Shown here piece by piece: positions 16,052 through 24,494 of a DNA stretch of 64,000 bases. Made by a program: the position numbers and the translations under genes. This DNA comes from Burkholderiaceae bacterium. Lineage in GTDB: Bacteria; Pseudomonadota; Gammaproteobacteria; Burkholderiales; Burkholderiaceae_F. The notes under the pieces are model-generated. The model did not search any database, had not been told where the DNA came from, and saw nothing but the letters and a program-made list of their open reading frames with translations. The number at the start of each line of letters is the position of its first letter. Positions within the stretch are counted from its first letter, which is position 1. Location of the stretch: NCBI GenBank assembly GCA_022843955.1, contig JALHMQ010000001.1, forward strand, positions 186,001-250,000, read 5' to 3'.

Positions 16052-18331
16052 TCAAGGATGGCCGTAGTCGTAATAGCCGAGGCTGCCGAAGCGGGCGCGC
16101 TTGACGCCGTTGAACAGCACGCCCTGCACCCGGCCGCCCACGCTGTCGAGCCGGCGTGCGGCCTCGCGGATCTCGCGCATCGTGCTCACTTCGGACCGCG
16201 CCACGAGGAAGGTCTGCATCCCCAGATGCGCGAACGCGAGCGCATCGGCCACCGGCAACACCGGAGGCGAGTCGATCACGATGCAGTCGTAGCGGCTCTC
16301 GAGCTGGTCGAGCAGCTCGCGCAGGCGCGGCGAATCCAGCAGGTCGGCCGGGTTGCGGCGCGCCCGCCCGGCCAGCAACAGGTCGAGATTGCTTGCCGCG
16401 TCGACCCGCACCACGTCCTTGAACTCCAGTTCGCCGCTGAGGACCTCGGCCAACCCGGGCGCCGCGGCGGCGCGGAAGTAGCGATGCAGGCGCGGCCGTC
16501 GCAGGTCCGCGTCGATCAGCAGCACGCGACGGTTGGCGGCCGACAGCAGCGCGGCCAGATTGGCGGCGACGAAGGTCTTGCCCAGACCCGCGGTGGGCGC
16601 GGCGATCAAGACGTGCTTTTCAATCTGGCGCGACGACGGCAGCGTGAGATTGCTGCGGAAGCTGCGCAGGCTCTCGATCGCCGGCTCGCTCGGCGAGGTC
16701 AGCGCGAGCAGCTGCGGCTTGCCCTGGCGCGGCAGCACGTTCCAGCGCGTCAGCTTGCGTTGCCCCGGGCTGTCGGGGATGTAGGCGAGGGTCAGCAGTC
16801 CGGTGCTGGACTCGATGTCGGCGGCGTCCTGCACGGTCGGGCGCAACTGGCCGCGCACGAACGCGATCATGATGCCCAGGATCAGGCCGAGCACCGCCGA
16901 CACCGGCAGCACCAGCGCGGCCTTGGGTCGTACCGGCCGCTCGGTGGCGGCGGGCGGATCGACGATCCGTGCGGTGGGGATCATCGAGGCGCGCGCCAGC
17001 TGCAGTTCCTGCGAACTGGCCAGCAGCGTCGTGTACAGGGTGGCGTTGGTCTGCACGTCGCGCTGCAGGCGCACGAAGTCGCGCTGGTTGGCCGGCAGCG
17101 CATCGGTGCCGCGGTTCAGGCGGGCCAGTTCGCCTTCGACCACCCGACGCTGCTGGTTGACCGCCTGCAGCTCCGGATGGTTGGGCAGGAAACGCTGCGA
17201 CAGCTCCTGCGCGCGCATTGCCAGCATCACGCGGTCGCGGTCCAGTTGGGTGCTCTTGTAGAGCGACGTCTGGGTCTCCTGGTCGACGTTGTGCGAGTTG
17301 GTGCGCGAGCGGAACTGGGACAGCTGCACTTCGGATTCATCGAGTCGGCGCTTGATCTCGGGCAGCTGTTGATCGAGGAACTTGATCGACTGCTCGGACT
17401 CCGCCGTGCGGCGCTGCACCGTGCGCTCGATGTAGCCGGCGGCGAGCGCCTGCAGCATGCGCACCGAACGTTCGCGATCGGTGCTTTCGTAGCTCAGGCG
17501 GATCACGTTTGAAGAGCGGGTCGCCTCGTTGATCTGCAGCGTGCGATCCAGGTCCTCGAACAGCGCGCCGAGGCTGTGCTTGCGCAACTCGAAGCGGGTA
17601 CCGGCGGGGCCGCGCAGCTCGGTCACCCGCAGGCGCGCCGGTTGACCGTCGAGCATGAACTCGCTGCGATCACCGACCGACCCCTCGGCCACGCGCATGC
17701 CATCGTCGCCGAGCAGCTGCCAGCGGCCGCGGGGGCCGGCGCTGACAATGCGCAATTCGAAGGGCGTCTCCAGGCGCGTGGGTGGCACCTCGAACTCAGC
17801 GAGCCGCAACCGCTCGCCCCCCCACGAGAAGTGCGACATGCCCGCAGGCGGACCTGCAGCGACCTGGGTGCCCGGGTTCTGCGCTTCCCACCAGCGTGCG
17901 TACAGGCCGCCAAACAGCGGCATGCGGCTGGTGACCTCGATGTCGACGTCCATGCCGGCGTCCTGCGCAGCCTGCTGCACCAGCTCGCGCGAGCGCAGGA
18001 TCTCGATCTCGCCCAGCACCGGGTTGGCGGGCTGCAGCGCGTTGGCCTGTGCCAGGTTGGTCACGTAGGCCGCGGGCGGCTTGCGGTCGTCGACCTGGAC
18101 GAGGCCGTCGATCCGGTACACGGGCGGCGCGAACAGCAGGTAGATCAGGCTCAGCGCGATCAGCGTCAGGGCGCTGCCGGCGATCAGCGCGCCGTGCTGC
18201 AGCAGGCCGTTGAACACATCGCGGATGCCGGTGCCGGCGTCGGCCTGCGACTCGCCCTGCGAGGGGCCGTAGCTGTAGGGCGGCGGTGCCGGCTGCGCCG
18301 GCGGCGCGTCGTACGTGATCTGGGGCGTCAT
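16052..18331 (-). CDS. wzc: polysaccharide co-polymerase / bacterial tyrosine kinase (Wzc-like)
   Basis: Inner-membrane protein of 759 residues that controls polymerisation and export of the polysaccharide with Wza. The N-terminal Wzz-like domain has a transmembrane segment near residues 52-72. A long coiled coil follows (about 250-420) with a GNVR-type region, and a second membrane segment (about 455-475). The C-terminal BY-kinase has Walker A APTAGLGKTF, A' LLIDADLRRPRLH and B CIVIDSPPVLPVAD. The C-terminal tyrosine cluster is short (three Tyr in the last eight residues). The start ATG overlaps the wza stop (ATGA). Confidence 0.93.
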   Translation of the reverse strand: MTPQITYDAPPAQPAPPPYSYGPSQGESQADAGTGIRDVFNGLLQHGALIAGSALTLIALSLIYLLFAPPVYRIDGLVQVDDRKPPAAYVTNLAQANALQPANPVLGEIEILRSRELVQQAAQDAGMDVDIEVTSRMPLFGGLYARWWEAQNPGTQVAAGPPAGMSHFSWGGERLRLAEFEVPPTRLETPFELRIVSAGPRGRWQLLGDDGMRVAEGSVGDRSEFMLDGQPARLRVTELRGPAGTRFELRKHSLGALFEDLDRTLQINEATRSSNVIRLSYESTDRERSVRMLQALAAGYIERTVQRRTAESEQSIKFLDQQLPEIKRRLDESEVQLSQFRSRTNSHNVDQETQTSLYKSTQLDRDRVMLAMRAQELSQRFLPNHPELQAVNQQRRVVEGELARLNRGTDALPANQRDFVRLQRDVQTNATLYTTLLASSQELQLARASMIPTARIVDPPAATERPVRPKAALVLPVSAVLGLILGIMIAFVRGQLRPTVQDAADIESSTGLLTLAYIPDSPGQRKLTRWNVLPRQGKPQLLALTSPSEPAIESLRSFRSNLTLPSSRQIEKHVLIAAPTAGLGKTFVAANLAALLSAANRRVLLIDADLRRPRLHRYFRAAAAPGLAEVLSGELEFKDVVRVDAASNLDLLLAGRARRNPADLLDSPRLRELLDQLESRYDCIVIDSPPVLPVADALAFAHLGMQTFLVARSEVSTMREIREAARRLDSVGGRVQGVLFNGVKRARFGSLGYYDYGHP

Positions 18332-19515
18332 CGCGGCAAACCTGGGGAAAGATCGTTGAGCGTTTCGCGCAGGACATCGATGGTCGGCAGGATGTTGTTG
18401 ACCACCCGCGCCCAGCGCACCACCTTGACCGGATCGACGAACACCACATCGCGTGAACGCAGCTCGAAGCGATCGGCCAGCACCAGCGCGTCGGCCGAGG
18501 ATCCGTTGAGGTGGAAGATCTGCGGGCGAGCATCGGCGCGCCCACGGATCACATAGATCTGACCCGAGTTGGCCGTCAGCGGATTGACGCCGCCGACATC
18601 TGACAGGGCTTCGGCCAGGGTCAGGCGTCCGCGCGGCATCGCCAGCGAACTCGGACGAAACACCTCACCGAGCACGAACACCTTGTTGAAGCGGCGCTCC
18701 GGCACGTTGACGATGTCGCCGTGCTGCAGCCGTGTATTGCGGCTGATGTCGCCGCCGTAGTACAGGTCGTACAGGTCAACGGTGAACGAGGTGCTGCCGC
18801 GCGTGATGGTGACCGCCGACAGGTCGGCCTCGGCGCCGAGCCCGCCGGCTGCGGCGATGGCGTCGACCAGGCCCACCGGCACGTCGGTGATCGGAATTGC
18901 GCCGGGCGTGCGCACCTCGCCCGCGACGAACACGCGCTGGCTCCGATACTGCAGGATCGACACGTCGACCTGCGGATTCTTCAGGATGCCGCCGAGGCCC
19001 TGCGCCAGGGAGTCGCGGACCTGCTGCACCGAGCGTCCGGCCGCCTGCACGTGGCCTACGTACGGAAAGAAGAATGTGCCATCCGCATTGACCACGCGCC
19101 CGGACAGTTCATTGGCCGTGCCGGTCGGATTGGTGATCTCCGGATGGTTCCAGACGATGATGCGCAGGACATCCTGCGGACCGATCAGGTAGCGGCCGCC
19201 ATTGGCCGGCGCGGCGGGCAGCATCGCGGCCGCCTTGGCACGCTCGCGTGACGCCTGCGCATCGGCAGTCAGCCGGGCGACGACCTCCGGGCTGATCGCA
19301 TACAGGTCGGCGCGCTGCGTGATCGAACTGCTGGCGGCGCCGCCCGGGTTGGCATTGCCGGGGGCGCGGGCATCCATCTTCATCCCAGGTGCCGAGCACG
19401 CAGCGGCCAGGACGGTGGAAACGATCAGGATGGCGCACCGACGCAAGCGGACCGCCACCCGCGGGCGATCCGGTCCGCTTCTCATCAGGGGTGCAGCGGT
19501 GACGGTATCAAGCAT
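18328..19515 (-). CDS. wza: outer-membrane polysaccharide export protein (Wza-like)
   Basis: Lipoprotein of 395 residues forming the outer-membrane export channel. The lipobox is LAAACS (Cys about 40). The poly-export domain begins at RYLIGPQDVLRIIVWNHPE. It is followed by SLBB-type domains (FVAGEVRTPGAIPI, VFVLGEVFRPSSLAMPRG). ATG 19515 has a strong GGAGG five nt upstream, so the long start is preferred over ATG 19485. It is the first gene of the minus-strand unit wza-wzc-wzx-GT2-wzy-ATP-grasp. Confidence 0.93.
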   Translation of the reverse strand: MLDTVTAAPLMRSGPDRPRVAVRLRRCAILIVSTVLAAACSAPGMKMDARAPGNANPGGAASSSITQRADLYAISPEVVARLTADAQASRERAKAAAMLPAAPANGGRYLIGPQDVLRIIVWNHPEITNPTGTANELSGRVVNADGTFFFPYVGHVQAAGRSVQQVRDSLAQGLGGILKNPQVDVSILQYRSQRVFVAGEVRTPGAIPITDVPVGLVDAIAAAGGLGAEADLSAVTITRGSTSFTVDLYDLYYGGDISRNTRLQHGDIVNVPERRFNKVFVLGEVFRPSSLAMPRGRLTLAEALSDVGGVNPLTANSGQIYVIRGRADARPQIFHLNGSSADALVLADRFELRSRDVVFVDPVKVVRWARVVNNILPTIDVLRETLNDLSPGLPR

Positions 19516-20050
19516 GGGGCCTCCGGAATGGCATCGGACTGTGTTGTTGACGCACGGGGCGTGCCCGCGCGCGGCTCTCGCTCACCTGGCGTGAGGTTGC
19601 GGCGAACGGGAAGGGCAGGCCCCATGCCCGCCGCTGCCCACCCGCTGCTTGGCGTGCGTCACCACTGTGAAAAGGCCGACGCGCTGAGGGCCGGTCAGAC
19701 CGTCGCACCCCGATGGCGGCAGGGCACGAATTGCAGCAAGCGCTTCAACCCGCAGCCGTAGCGGGTCTGCAGCTTTCGAACAGAGCCGTCAGCAATCGGC
19801 GTACGTGCCGTGTTTGGCTGTGCATGCTTCTAAGTGACGCGAATCACCGGATGGCGCACTGCGCAAACGAATTGCATTGACGCGGCGACTGCGCCGGCGG
19901 CACCATCCGCCTCGCTTCGCCATATGCGCATACGCGCATATATCGGACGAGCGGTCGATGAACCGCACGCCGGGCAAGGAACTCCTGCGTCAGGAGCGCG
20001 GCGGCTACAGAACACGCAGGGCGACAATCGCCCGCACCAGGAGACACGTC
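19516..20050. other. 535-bp divergent region between wza and soxR
   Basis: It carries the promoters of the exopolysaccharide unit (minus) and of soxR (plus). On the plus side a palindrome (19922-19941) is overlapped by a possible promoter, TTCGCC (19916-19921) and TATATC (19939-19944) with a 17-bp spacer. A small hairpin ACCCGC/GCGGGT lies near 19748-19766. The open frames here have no ribosome-binding site and look non-coding. Confidence 0.6.
19922..19941. promoter_or_regulatory. palindrome upstream of soxR, candidate SoxR operator
   Basis: Perfect 8-bp inverted repeat ATATGCGC (19922-19929), spacer ATAC, GCGCATAT (19934-19941). The same architecture recurs at 22875-22893 before soxY. ArsR-family repressors bind such imperfect or perfect dyads and usually control their own gene. 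It falls in the spacer of the proposed soxR promoter, which fits autorepression. Confidence 0.7.
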
Positions 20051-20398
20051 TTGGAACCGGAACTCGAACTGCTGTTCGAGCGCGTCTCGGGCTACTTCGC
20101 CCTGCTGTCGGACCCGACGCGGCTGAAGATCCTGAACGCGATGTGCGAAGGCGAGCGCAGCGTGAGCGAGATCGTTGCGCGCAGCGGCGCCTCGCAGACC
20201 AATGTCTCGCGCAACCTCAATCTCATGTACGACCGTGGCGTGCTCAAGCGCCGGCGCGAAGGCGCGCTGACCTATTACGCCATCGCCGACGAGACCGTGG
20301 TTTCACTGTGCCGCACCGTCTGCGTGCAGGTGGCCAGCCAGGCCGATGAACACACCGTCACGTCCCGCACCCTGCGCCGCTTCATGGCGAACAACTGA
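20051..20398 (+). CDS. soxR: ArsR-family sulfur oxidation regulator
   Basis: Winged-helix ArsR-family repressor, 115 residues from TTG 20051. The HTH region has ALLSDPTRLKILNAM, ERSVSEIVARSGASQTNVSRNL and the wing VLKRRREGALTYYAI. Two cysteines (about residues 80 and 84, LCRTVCVQV) could sense sulfur species. TTG 20051 is chosen because AGGAGA (20038-20043) is well placed and the resulting length matches the family; the longer open frame back to 19877 runs through the operator and is non-coding in composition. Known SoxR proteins repress sox genes until thiosulfate is present. It is the first gene of the sox cluster, 6 nt before soxC. It is not the redox-sensing MerR-type SoxR. Confidence 0.88.
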   Translation: MEPELELLFERVSGYFALLSDPTRLKILNAMCEGERSVSEIVARSGASQTNVSRNLNLMYDRGVLKRRREGALTYYAIADETVVSLCRTVCVQVASQADEHTVTSRTLRRFMANN

Positions 20399-20404
20399 GG
20401 AACC

Positions 20405-21733
20405 ATGTCCGCATCAAGACTTCGTGCCGGGCGGATCCAGCTGGCCCCCGAAAACCACGTCGACCCGGCCGCGTTGGTCCGGGCGCGCGGCGCGCGCCGC
20501 AGCTTTCTTGGTTCTGCCGCCGCCGGTGCGGTGGCGCTCGCCGCGGCAGGTCGCTCGGCGCATGCCGCGGGCGCGCCGGGCAGTTCGTTGCCGCCCACCG
20601 GACCGATCACGCTCGGCGCAGGCGTGGGCACGGTCGGCTACGGCCTGCCCTCCAAGCATGAAGCCGCGGTGGCCCGGCGCATCAGCCCGGGCCTGACGCG
20701 TACGCCGCAATCGGGCATCAGCTTCACGCCGCTGCAGTCACTGTTCGGCATCATCACGCCGAGCGGGGTGCACTTCGAGCGCCATCACTCCGGCATGCCT
20801 GAGATCGATCCGCAGCAGCATCGCCTGATGATCATGGGGCTGGTGTCGCGTCCGCTGCTGCTGACGATGAACGACATCCTGCGCTATCCGTCGGTGACGC
20901 GCACGCACTTCATCGAGTGCGGCGCCAATACCGGGATGGAGTGGGGCAATGTCGCCGTGCCGACGGTGCAGTACACGCACGGCATGCTGGGCTGCAGCGA
21001 GTTCACCGGCGTGCCGCTGTCGACCCTGCTCGACGAAGCCGGCTTCGACCGCCGCAAAGCGAAGTTCGTTCTCGCCGAAGGCGCCGATGGCTCGCATCTG
21101 ACGCGCACCGTGCCGATCGAGATGGCGCTGAACGACGTGATGGTCGTGTACGGCCAGAACGGCGAAATGCTGCGGCCGGAGAACGGCTATCCGCTGCGCC
21201 TGCTGGTGCCGGGGGTGCAGGGCGTGTCAAGCGTGAAGTGGCTGCGCCGCATCGAGGTCGGCGACGCGCCGTGGAACACGCGCGAGGAGTCGCTGCACTA
21301 TGTCGATCTGATGCCCGATGGCATGCATCGTCAGTACTCCGGCGTGCAGGAAGTCAAATCGGTCATCACCAGTCCGTCGGCCGGCCAGGTCCTGCTGGAT
21401 AAGGGCTACTACGAGATCACCGGACTCGCCTGGTCGGGCCGGGGCAAGATCACTCGGGTCGATGTGTCGACCGACGGCGGCCGCAACTGGCGCACCGCCA
21501 AGTTGCAGGATCCGGTGATGAGCAAGTGCCTGACGCGTTTTCGCGCCGACTGGCGCTGGGATGGCAGCACGGCGTTCCTGCAGAGTCGTGCCGTCGACGA
21601 AACCGGGCACGTGCAGCCGACCATCGCTCAGCTGCGTGCCGTGCGCGGAACGCGTTCGATCTATCACAACAACAAGATCCAGGCATGGCGTGTCGCCGCC
21701 AACGGTGAGGTGACCAATGTCCAGCTTGCTTGA
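20405..21733 (+). CDS. soxC: sulfane dehydrogenase molybdopterin subunit SoxC
   Basis: Periplasmic molybdenum subunit of the SoxCD sulfane dehydrogenase, 442 residues. It oxidises the outer sulfur of the SoxY-bound persulfide and passes six electrons to SoxD. A Tat signal is seen (RRSFLGSAAAGAVALA, residues 31-46, ending near AHA-AG). The sulfite oxidase fold has the molybdopterin Cys172 in HFIECGANTG and a C-terminal dimerisation domain (GLAWSGRGKITRVDVSTDGG). GAGGAAcc precedes ATG 20405. Its 3' end overlaps soxD by 17 bp. SoxCD in the cluster predicts full oxidation of thiosulfate to sulfate without sulfur globules. Confidence 0.95.
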   Translation: MSASRLRAGRIQLAPENHVDPAALVRARGARRSFLGSAAAGAVALAAAGRSAHAAGAPGSSLPPTGPITLGAGVGTVGYGLPSKHEAAVARRISPGLTRTPQSGISFTPLQSLFGIITPSGVHFERHHSGMPEIDPQQHRLMIMGLVSRPLLLTMNDILRYPSVTRTHFIECGANTGMEWGNVAVPTVQYTHGMLGCSEFTGVPLSTLLDEAGFDRRKAKFVLAEGADGSHLTRTVPIEMALNDVMVVYGQNGEMLRPENGYPLRLLVPGVQGVSSVKWLRRIEVGDAPWNTREESLHYVDLMPDGMHRQYSGVQEVKSVITSPSAGQVLLDKGYYEITGLAWSGRGKITRVDVSTDGGRNWRTAKLQDPVMSKCLTRFRADWRWDGSTAFLQSRAVDETGHVQPTIAQLRAVRGTRSIYHNNKIQAWRVAANGEVTNVQLA

Positions 21734-22844
21734 GCGCCGCATGAAGTCACTAGCACTGGCGGCCAGCATGGTTCTGTGCTGCGGCCTGCCGACCATCGGC
21801 ACGGCGCAGTCGGCCCAGCCGGCGCAGGCCGATGCCGCCCGCGCGACGACGGGTTCGGCTGCTCCCCGCTTCGGCTTCGGACGCCCGGCGACGACAGACG
21901 AGATCGCAGCCTGGGATGTCGACGTCCGGCCCGACGGGCATGGCGTGAAGCCGGGTCGCGGCTCGGTCGATCGCGGGCAGGTCGTGTACGACCAGCAGTG
22001 TGCGTCCTGCCATGGCACCTTTGGCGAGAGCAACACCTTCCTGGCGTTGGCCGGCGGCGTTGCGGCGCAGGACCTCAAGACCGGACGCGCGTCCCGCCTG
22101 CGCGATGCGGAGGTCCAGCGCACGGTGGGCACCAAGCTCAACCATGCAACCACCCTGTACGACTACATCTATCGCTCGATGCCATGGACCAACCCGATGT
22201 CGCTGTCGGTGGACGACACCTATGCGGTGACGGCGTACGTCCTGCATCTGAACGACATCGTGCCAGCGGACTTCGTGCTGACCGACCGGAACATCCTCAC
22301 CGTGCCGATGCCCAACCGGCACGGCATGACGACGGCGCACGGCATGGTCTCGGTGCGCGGCAAGCCGGACGTGCAGGCGTCGCTGTGCATGAAGGACTGC
22401 GTGAAGGAGGTGAAGGTCACATCTGAGTTACCCGCGTTTGCGTTCAATGCGCATGGCAATCTGGCCGAGCAGTTCCGCCCGTTGGGCCCGAAGGGTGCGA
22501 TCGATACACGGCGCTTCGACACGTCTGCTGCGGCGGGCGGAAGCGCAGCGCCCGTGGCCGCCGCGACAGTGGCCACGTCCGGCGGTCAGCGTGCCACGCA
22601 GTTGCTCACGAAGAATGGCTGCATCAACTGCCACCACGCGACGAACCGGGTGGTTGGCCCCTCGTACCAGGAAATCGTGGGCAAGCACGGCAAGCGTGCC
22701 GATGGCGAGGCTTACCTGGTGAAGAAGATGAAGGAAGGTGGCATGGGTGACTGGGGTCCGAGCATGATGCCGCCGCAACTGACGCTGTCCGACGACGACG
22801 CGCGCGAACTGGCGCGCTGGATGATGGCCGGCGCACAGCCCTAG
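21717..22844 (+). CDS. soxD: sulfane dehydrogenase cytochrome c subunit SoxD
   Basis: Periplasmic c-type cytochrome subunit partnered with SoxC, 375 residues. A signal peptide covers about residues 1-30. Two haem sites are visible: CASCH (95-99) and CINCH (302-306), with likely axial Met in the GPSMMPP region near the C-terminus. This di-haem form is known from several Sox clusters. The start ATG 21717 overlaps soxC and has GGTGAGGTGA just upstream; ATG 21741 is a less likely alternative. Confidence 0.95.
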   Translation: MSSLLERRMKSLALAASMVLCCGLPTIGTAQSAQPAQADAARATTGSAAPRFGFGRPATTDEIAAWDVDVRPDGHGVKPGRGSVDRGQVVYDQQCASCHGTFGESNTFLALAGGVAAQDLKTGRASRLRDAEVQRTVGTKLNHATTLYDYIYRSMPWTNPMSLSVDDTYAVTAYVLHLNDIVPADFVLTDRNILTVPMPNRHGMTTAHGMVSVRGKPDVQASLCMKDCVKEVKVTSELPAFAFNAHGNLAEQFRPLGPKGAIDTRRFDTSAAAGGSAAPVAAATVATSGGQRATQLLTKNGCINCHHATNRVVGPSYQEIVGKHGKRADGEAYLVKKMKEGGMGDWGPSMMPPQLTLSDDDARELARWMMAGAQP

Positions 22845-22873
22845 ATGCAGTAACGGTTTTTTGAGGTGCCTGC

Positions 22874-22893
22874 GTATGCGCGGACGCGCACAT
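22874..22893. promoter_or_regulatory. palindrome upstream of soxY, candidate SoxR operator
   Basis: TATGCGC (22875-22881), spacer GGAC, GCGCACAT (22886-22893). It matches the site before soxR in arm sequence, in 4-nt spacing and in the AC that ends the spacer, with one mismatch in the right arm. It lies 75 nt before soxY and 30 nt after soxD, suggesting a second SoxR-controlled promoter for soxYZ and the genes downstream. Confidence 0.65.
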
Positions 22894-22967
22894 CGACGGC
22901 TAAGATGAAGCTAGCGGCAGCGACGGCATCCCGCGCCGCTCGGTGCAACTGTCACAGGAGAACACAC

Positions 22968-23429
22968 ATGAACGATCGTCGTGAATTCATCAAGGGTGCC
23001 GGCAGCCTGGCCGCATTGGCCGTTGGCAGCACGCTCGGCTTGCCGGCATTCGCCCAGTCGCCTGCCTACAACAAGGCGGCGTTCGAGGCAAAGAACCTGC
23101 AGGAAGTACTCAAGTCGCTGGGTGGTGCCGCCGCCACCGAGAGCGCGGACATCACGATCGTTGCGCCCGACATCGCCGAGAACGGGTCGGTCGTGCCGGT
23201 CGGCGTCGTCAGCAAGGTCCCGGGCACGCAGGCGGTCTACATCCTGGTGGACAAGAACCCGAACGCGCTTGCCGCCAGCTTTGGGATTCCGCAAGGCACC
23301 GAGGCCAACGTGTCGACCCGCATCAAGATGGGTCAGACGTCCAACGTGCTGGCGTTGGTGAAAGCCAACGACAAGTACTTCGTCGCCACCAAGGAAGTCA
23401 AGGTCACGCTCGGCGGCTGCGGCGGCTGA
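22968..23429 (+). CDS. soxY: sulfur carrier protein SoxY
   Basis: Periplasmic carrier subunit of SoxYZ, 153 residues. Sulfur intermediates are bound covalently to the Cys of the C-terminal swinging arm GGCGG (Cys151), which is intact. A Tat signal is present (NDRREFIKGAGSLAALA, cleaved near AFA-QS). ACAGGAG precedes ATG 22968; the open frame extends upstream to 22866 but runs across the palindrome and has no hydrophobic start. It follows a proposed SoxR operator, with soxZ 117 nt downstream. Confidence 0.96.
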   Translation: MNDRREFIKGAGSLAALAVGSTLGLPAFAQSPAYNKAAFEAKNLQEVLKSLGGAAATESADITIVAPDIAENGSVVPVGVVSKVPGTQAVYILVDKNPNALAASFGIPQGTEANVSTRIKMGQTSNVLALVKANDKYFVATKEVKVTLGGCGG

Positions 23430-23546
23430 TCTCGGCCCGACCGCGCGGCATGTCGATGGCGACCCGCCGTCGAGTGCACAGCGGGTCGACACCTCGAAGC
23501 TCGGTGCGCCAAGCGTACCTCATGAAAAATTCTAAGGAGTAGCGAC

Positions 23547-23858
23547 ATGGCAGATCCGATGCGCATCCGCGCCACCGCCCAGGCCGACGGCGTCGATGTG
23601 CGCGTACTGATGAGTCATGAAATGGAAACCGGTCAGCGGCGTGATGGCGCCGGCAAGCTGGTTCCCGCCCATTACATTTCCAACGTCACCGTTCAGCACG
23701 CGGGCAAGACAGTCCTGACCGCTGAATGGGGCCCCGCGGTCTCGAAGAACCCGTACCTGCAGTTCAAGTTCCAGGGCGGCAAGAAGGGCGATGAACTGAC
23801 CGTTACCTGGCTCGACAACAAGGGCGAAACGCGGACCGACAAGGCGGTCATCAACTAG
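23547..23858 (+). CDS. soxZ: thiosulfate oxidation carrier complex protein SoxZ
   Basis: Partner of SoxY, 103 residues, no signal peptide of its own; in known systems it is exported as a complex with the Tat substrate SoxY. It has the SoxZ-typical VRVLMSHEMETGQRRD, HYISNVTV and KNPYLQFKF segments. AAGGAG lies 8 nt before ATG 23547. Normal family length. Confidence 0.96.
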   Translation: MADPMRIRATAQADGVDVRVLMSHEMETGQRRDGAGKLVPAHYISNVTVQHAGKTVLTAEWGPAVSKNPYLQFKFQGGKKGDELTVTWLDNKGETRTDKAVIN

Positions 23859-23941
23859 TGACTCCGGTTCCCCGGCCGCCGCATCTCGCGACGGTCTATG
23901 CCCAGACGTCGGTCAACGACGCACACACGAGGAGACACACC

Positions 23942-24409
23942 ATGCGCAGGCACATCGCACAGGTGACTGTGGTTGCACTGGCGGTCCTGACATCGGGCTG
24001 CGCGGTATCCGTCGGCAACGCTGGGGATGAGCGCATTGCGCGCGCTGCCAACGAGCCGGTCAAGGTCGTCTATCACATGACCCAGGGCATCGATGAATCG
24101 CAACGCGGGATCGGCAACGTGCGCAACCATCTGGCGGCGGACCCAACGGCCAAGATCGTGGTGGTCGGCAACGGCAGTGGCGTCGACTTCATGCTCGACG
24201 GCGCCAAGGATCGCAACGGCAACCCGTTCGACATCGGGATCCAGGAACTCAAGGCCAAGGGTGTGGAGTTTCGCCTGTGCAACAACACGTTGGTGTCGCG
24301 CAAGATTGATCGCGCCCGGGTGATCCCGGATGTCGAGATCGTGCCCTCGGGCGTGGAGGAAGCCGCGCGTTTGCAGGCTCGCAGCGGATTTGTCTATCTG
24401 CGGCCATAG
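23942..24409 (+). CDS. DsrE/DsrF-like lipoprotein in the sox cluster
   Basis: Predicted lipoprotein of 155 residues with a DsrE/F (YchN-like) fold. The signal ends in the lipobox LTSGC (Cys 19). The mature part has the alternating pattern VKVVYHMTQGID, KIVVVGNGSGVDFML and IQELKAKGVEFRLCNNTL, with the single conserved-type Cys in RLCNNTL. DsrE-family proteins carry or transfer sulfur in the cytoplasm; this one would act in the periplasm beside SoxYZ. GAGGAGA precedes ATG 23942. Its place between soxZ and soxA supports a role in sulfur transfer, an inference. Confidence 0.85.
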   Translation: MRRHIAQVTVVALAVLTSGCAVSVGNAGDERIARAANEPVKVVYHMTQGIDESQRGIGNVRNHLAADPTAKIVVVGNGSGVDFMLDGAKDRNGNPFDIGIQELKAKGVEFRLCNNTLVSRKIDRARVIPDVEIVPSGVEEAARLQARSGFVYLRP

Positions 24410-24494
24410 CGGTCGCGATGGTCATCAGCGATGTTCTGAATTGTCAGCGCCCGCAGAGGCGGACCTAGATCGTCAGTTCTTCCAAGGAGACGCA

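Noticed and set aside
19877-20050. Longer N-terminus for soxR
   Set aside because: It crosses the operator and proposed promoter, has Arg/His-rich composition, and TTG 20051 has a good Shine-Dalgarno and family length.
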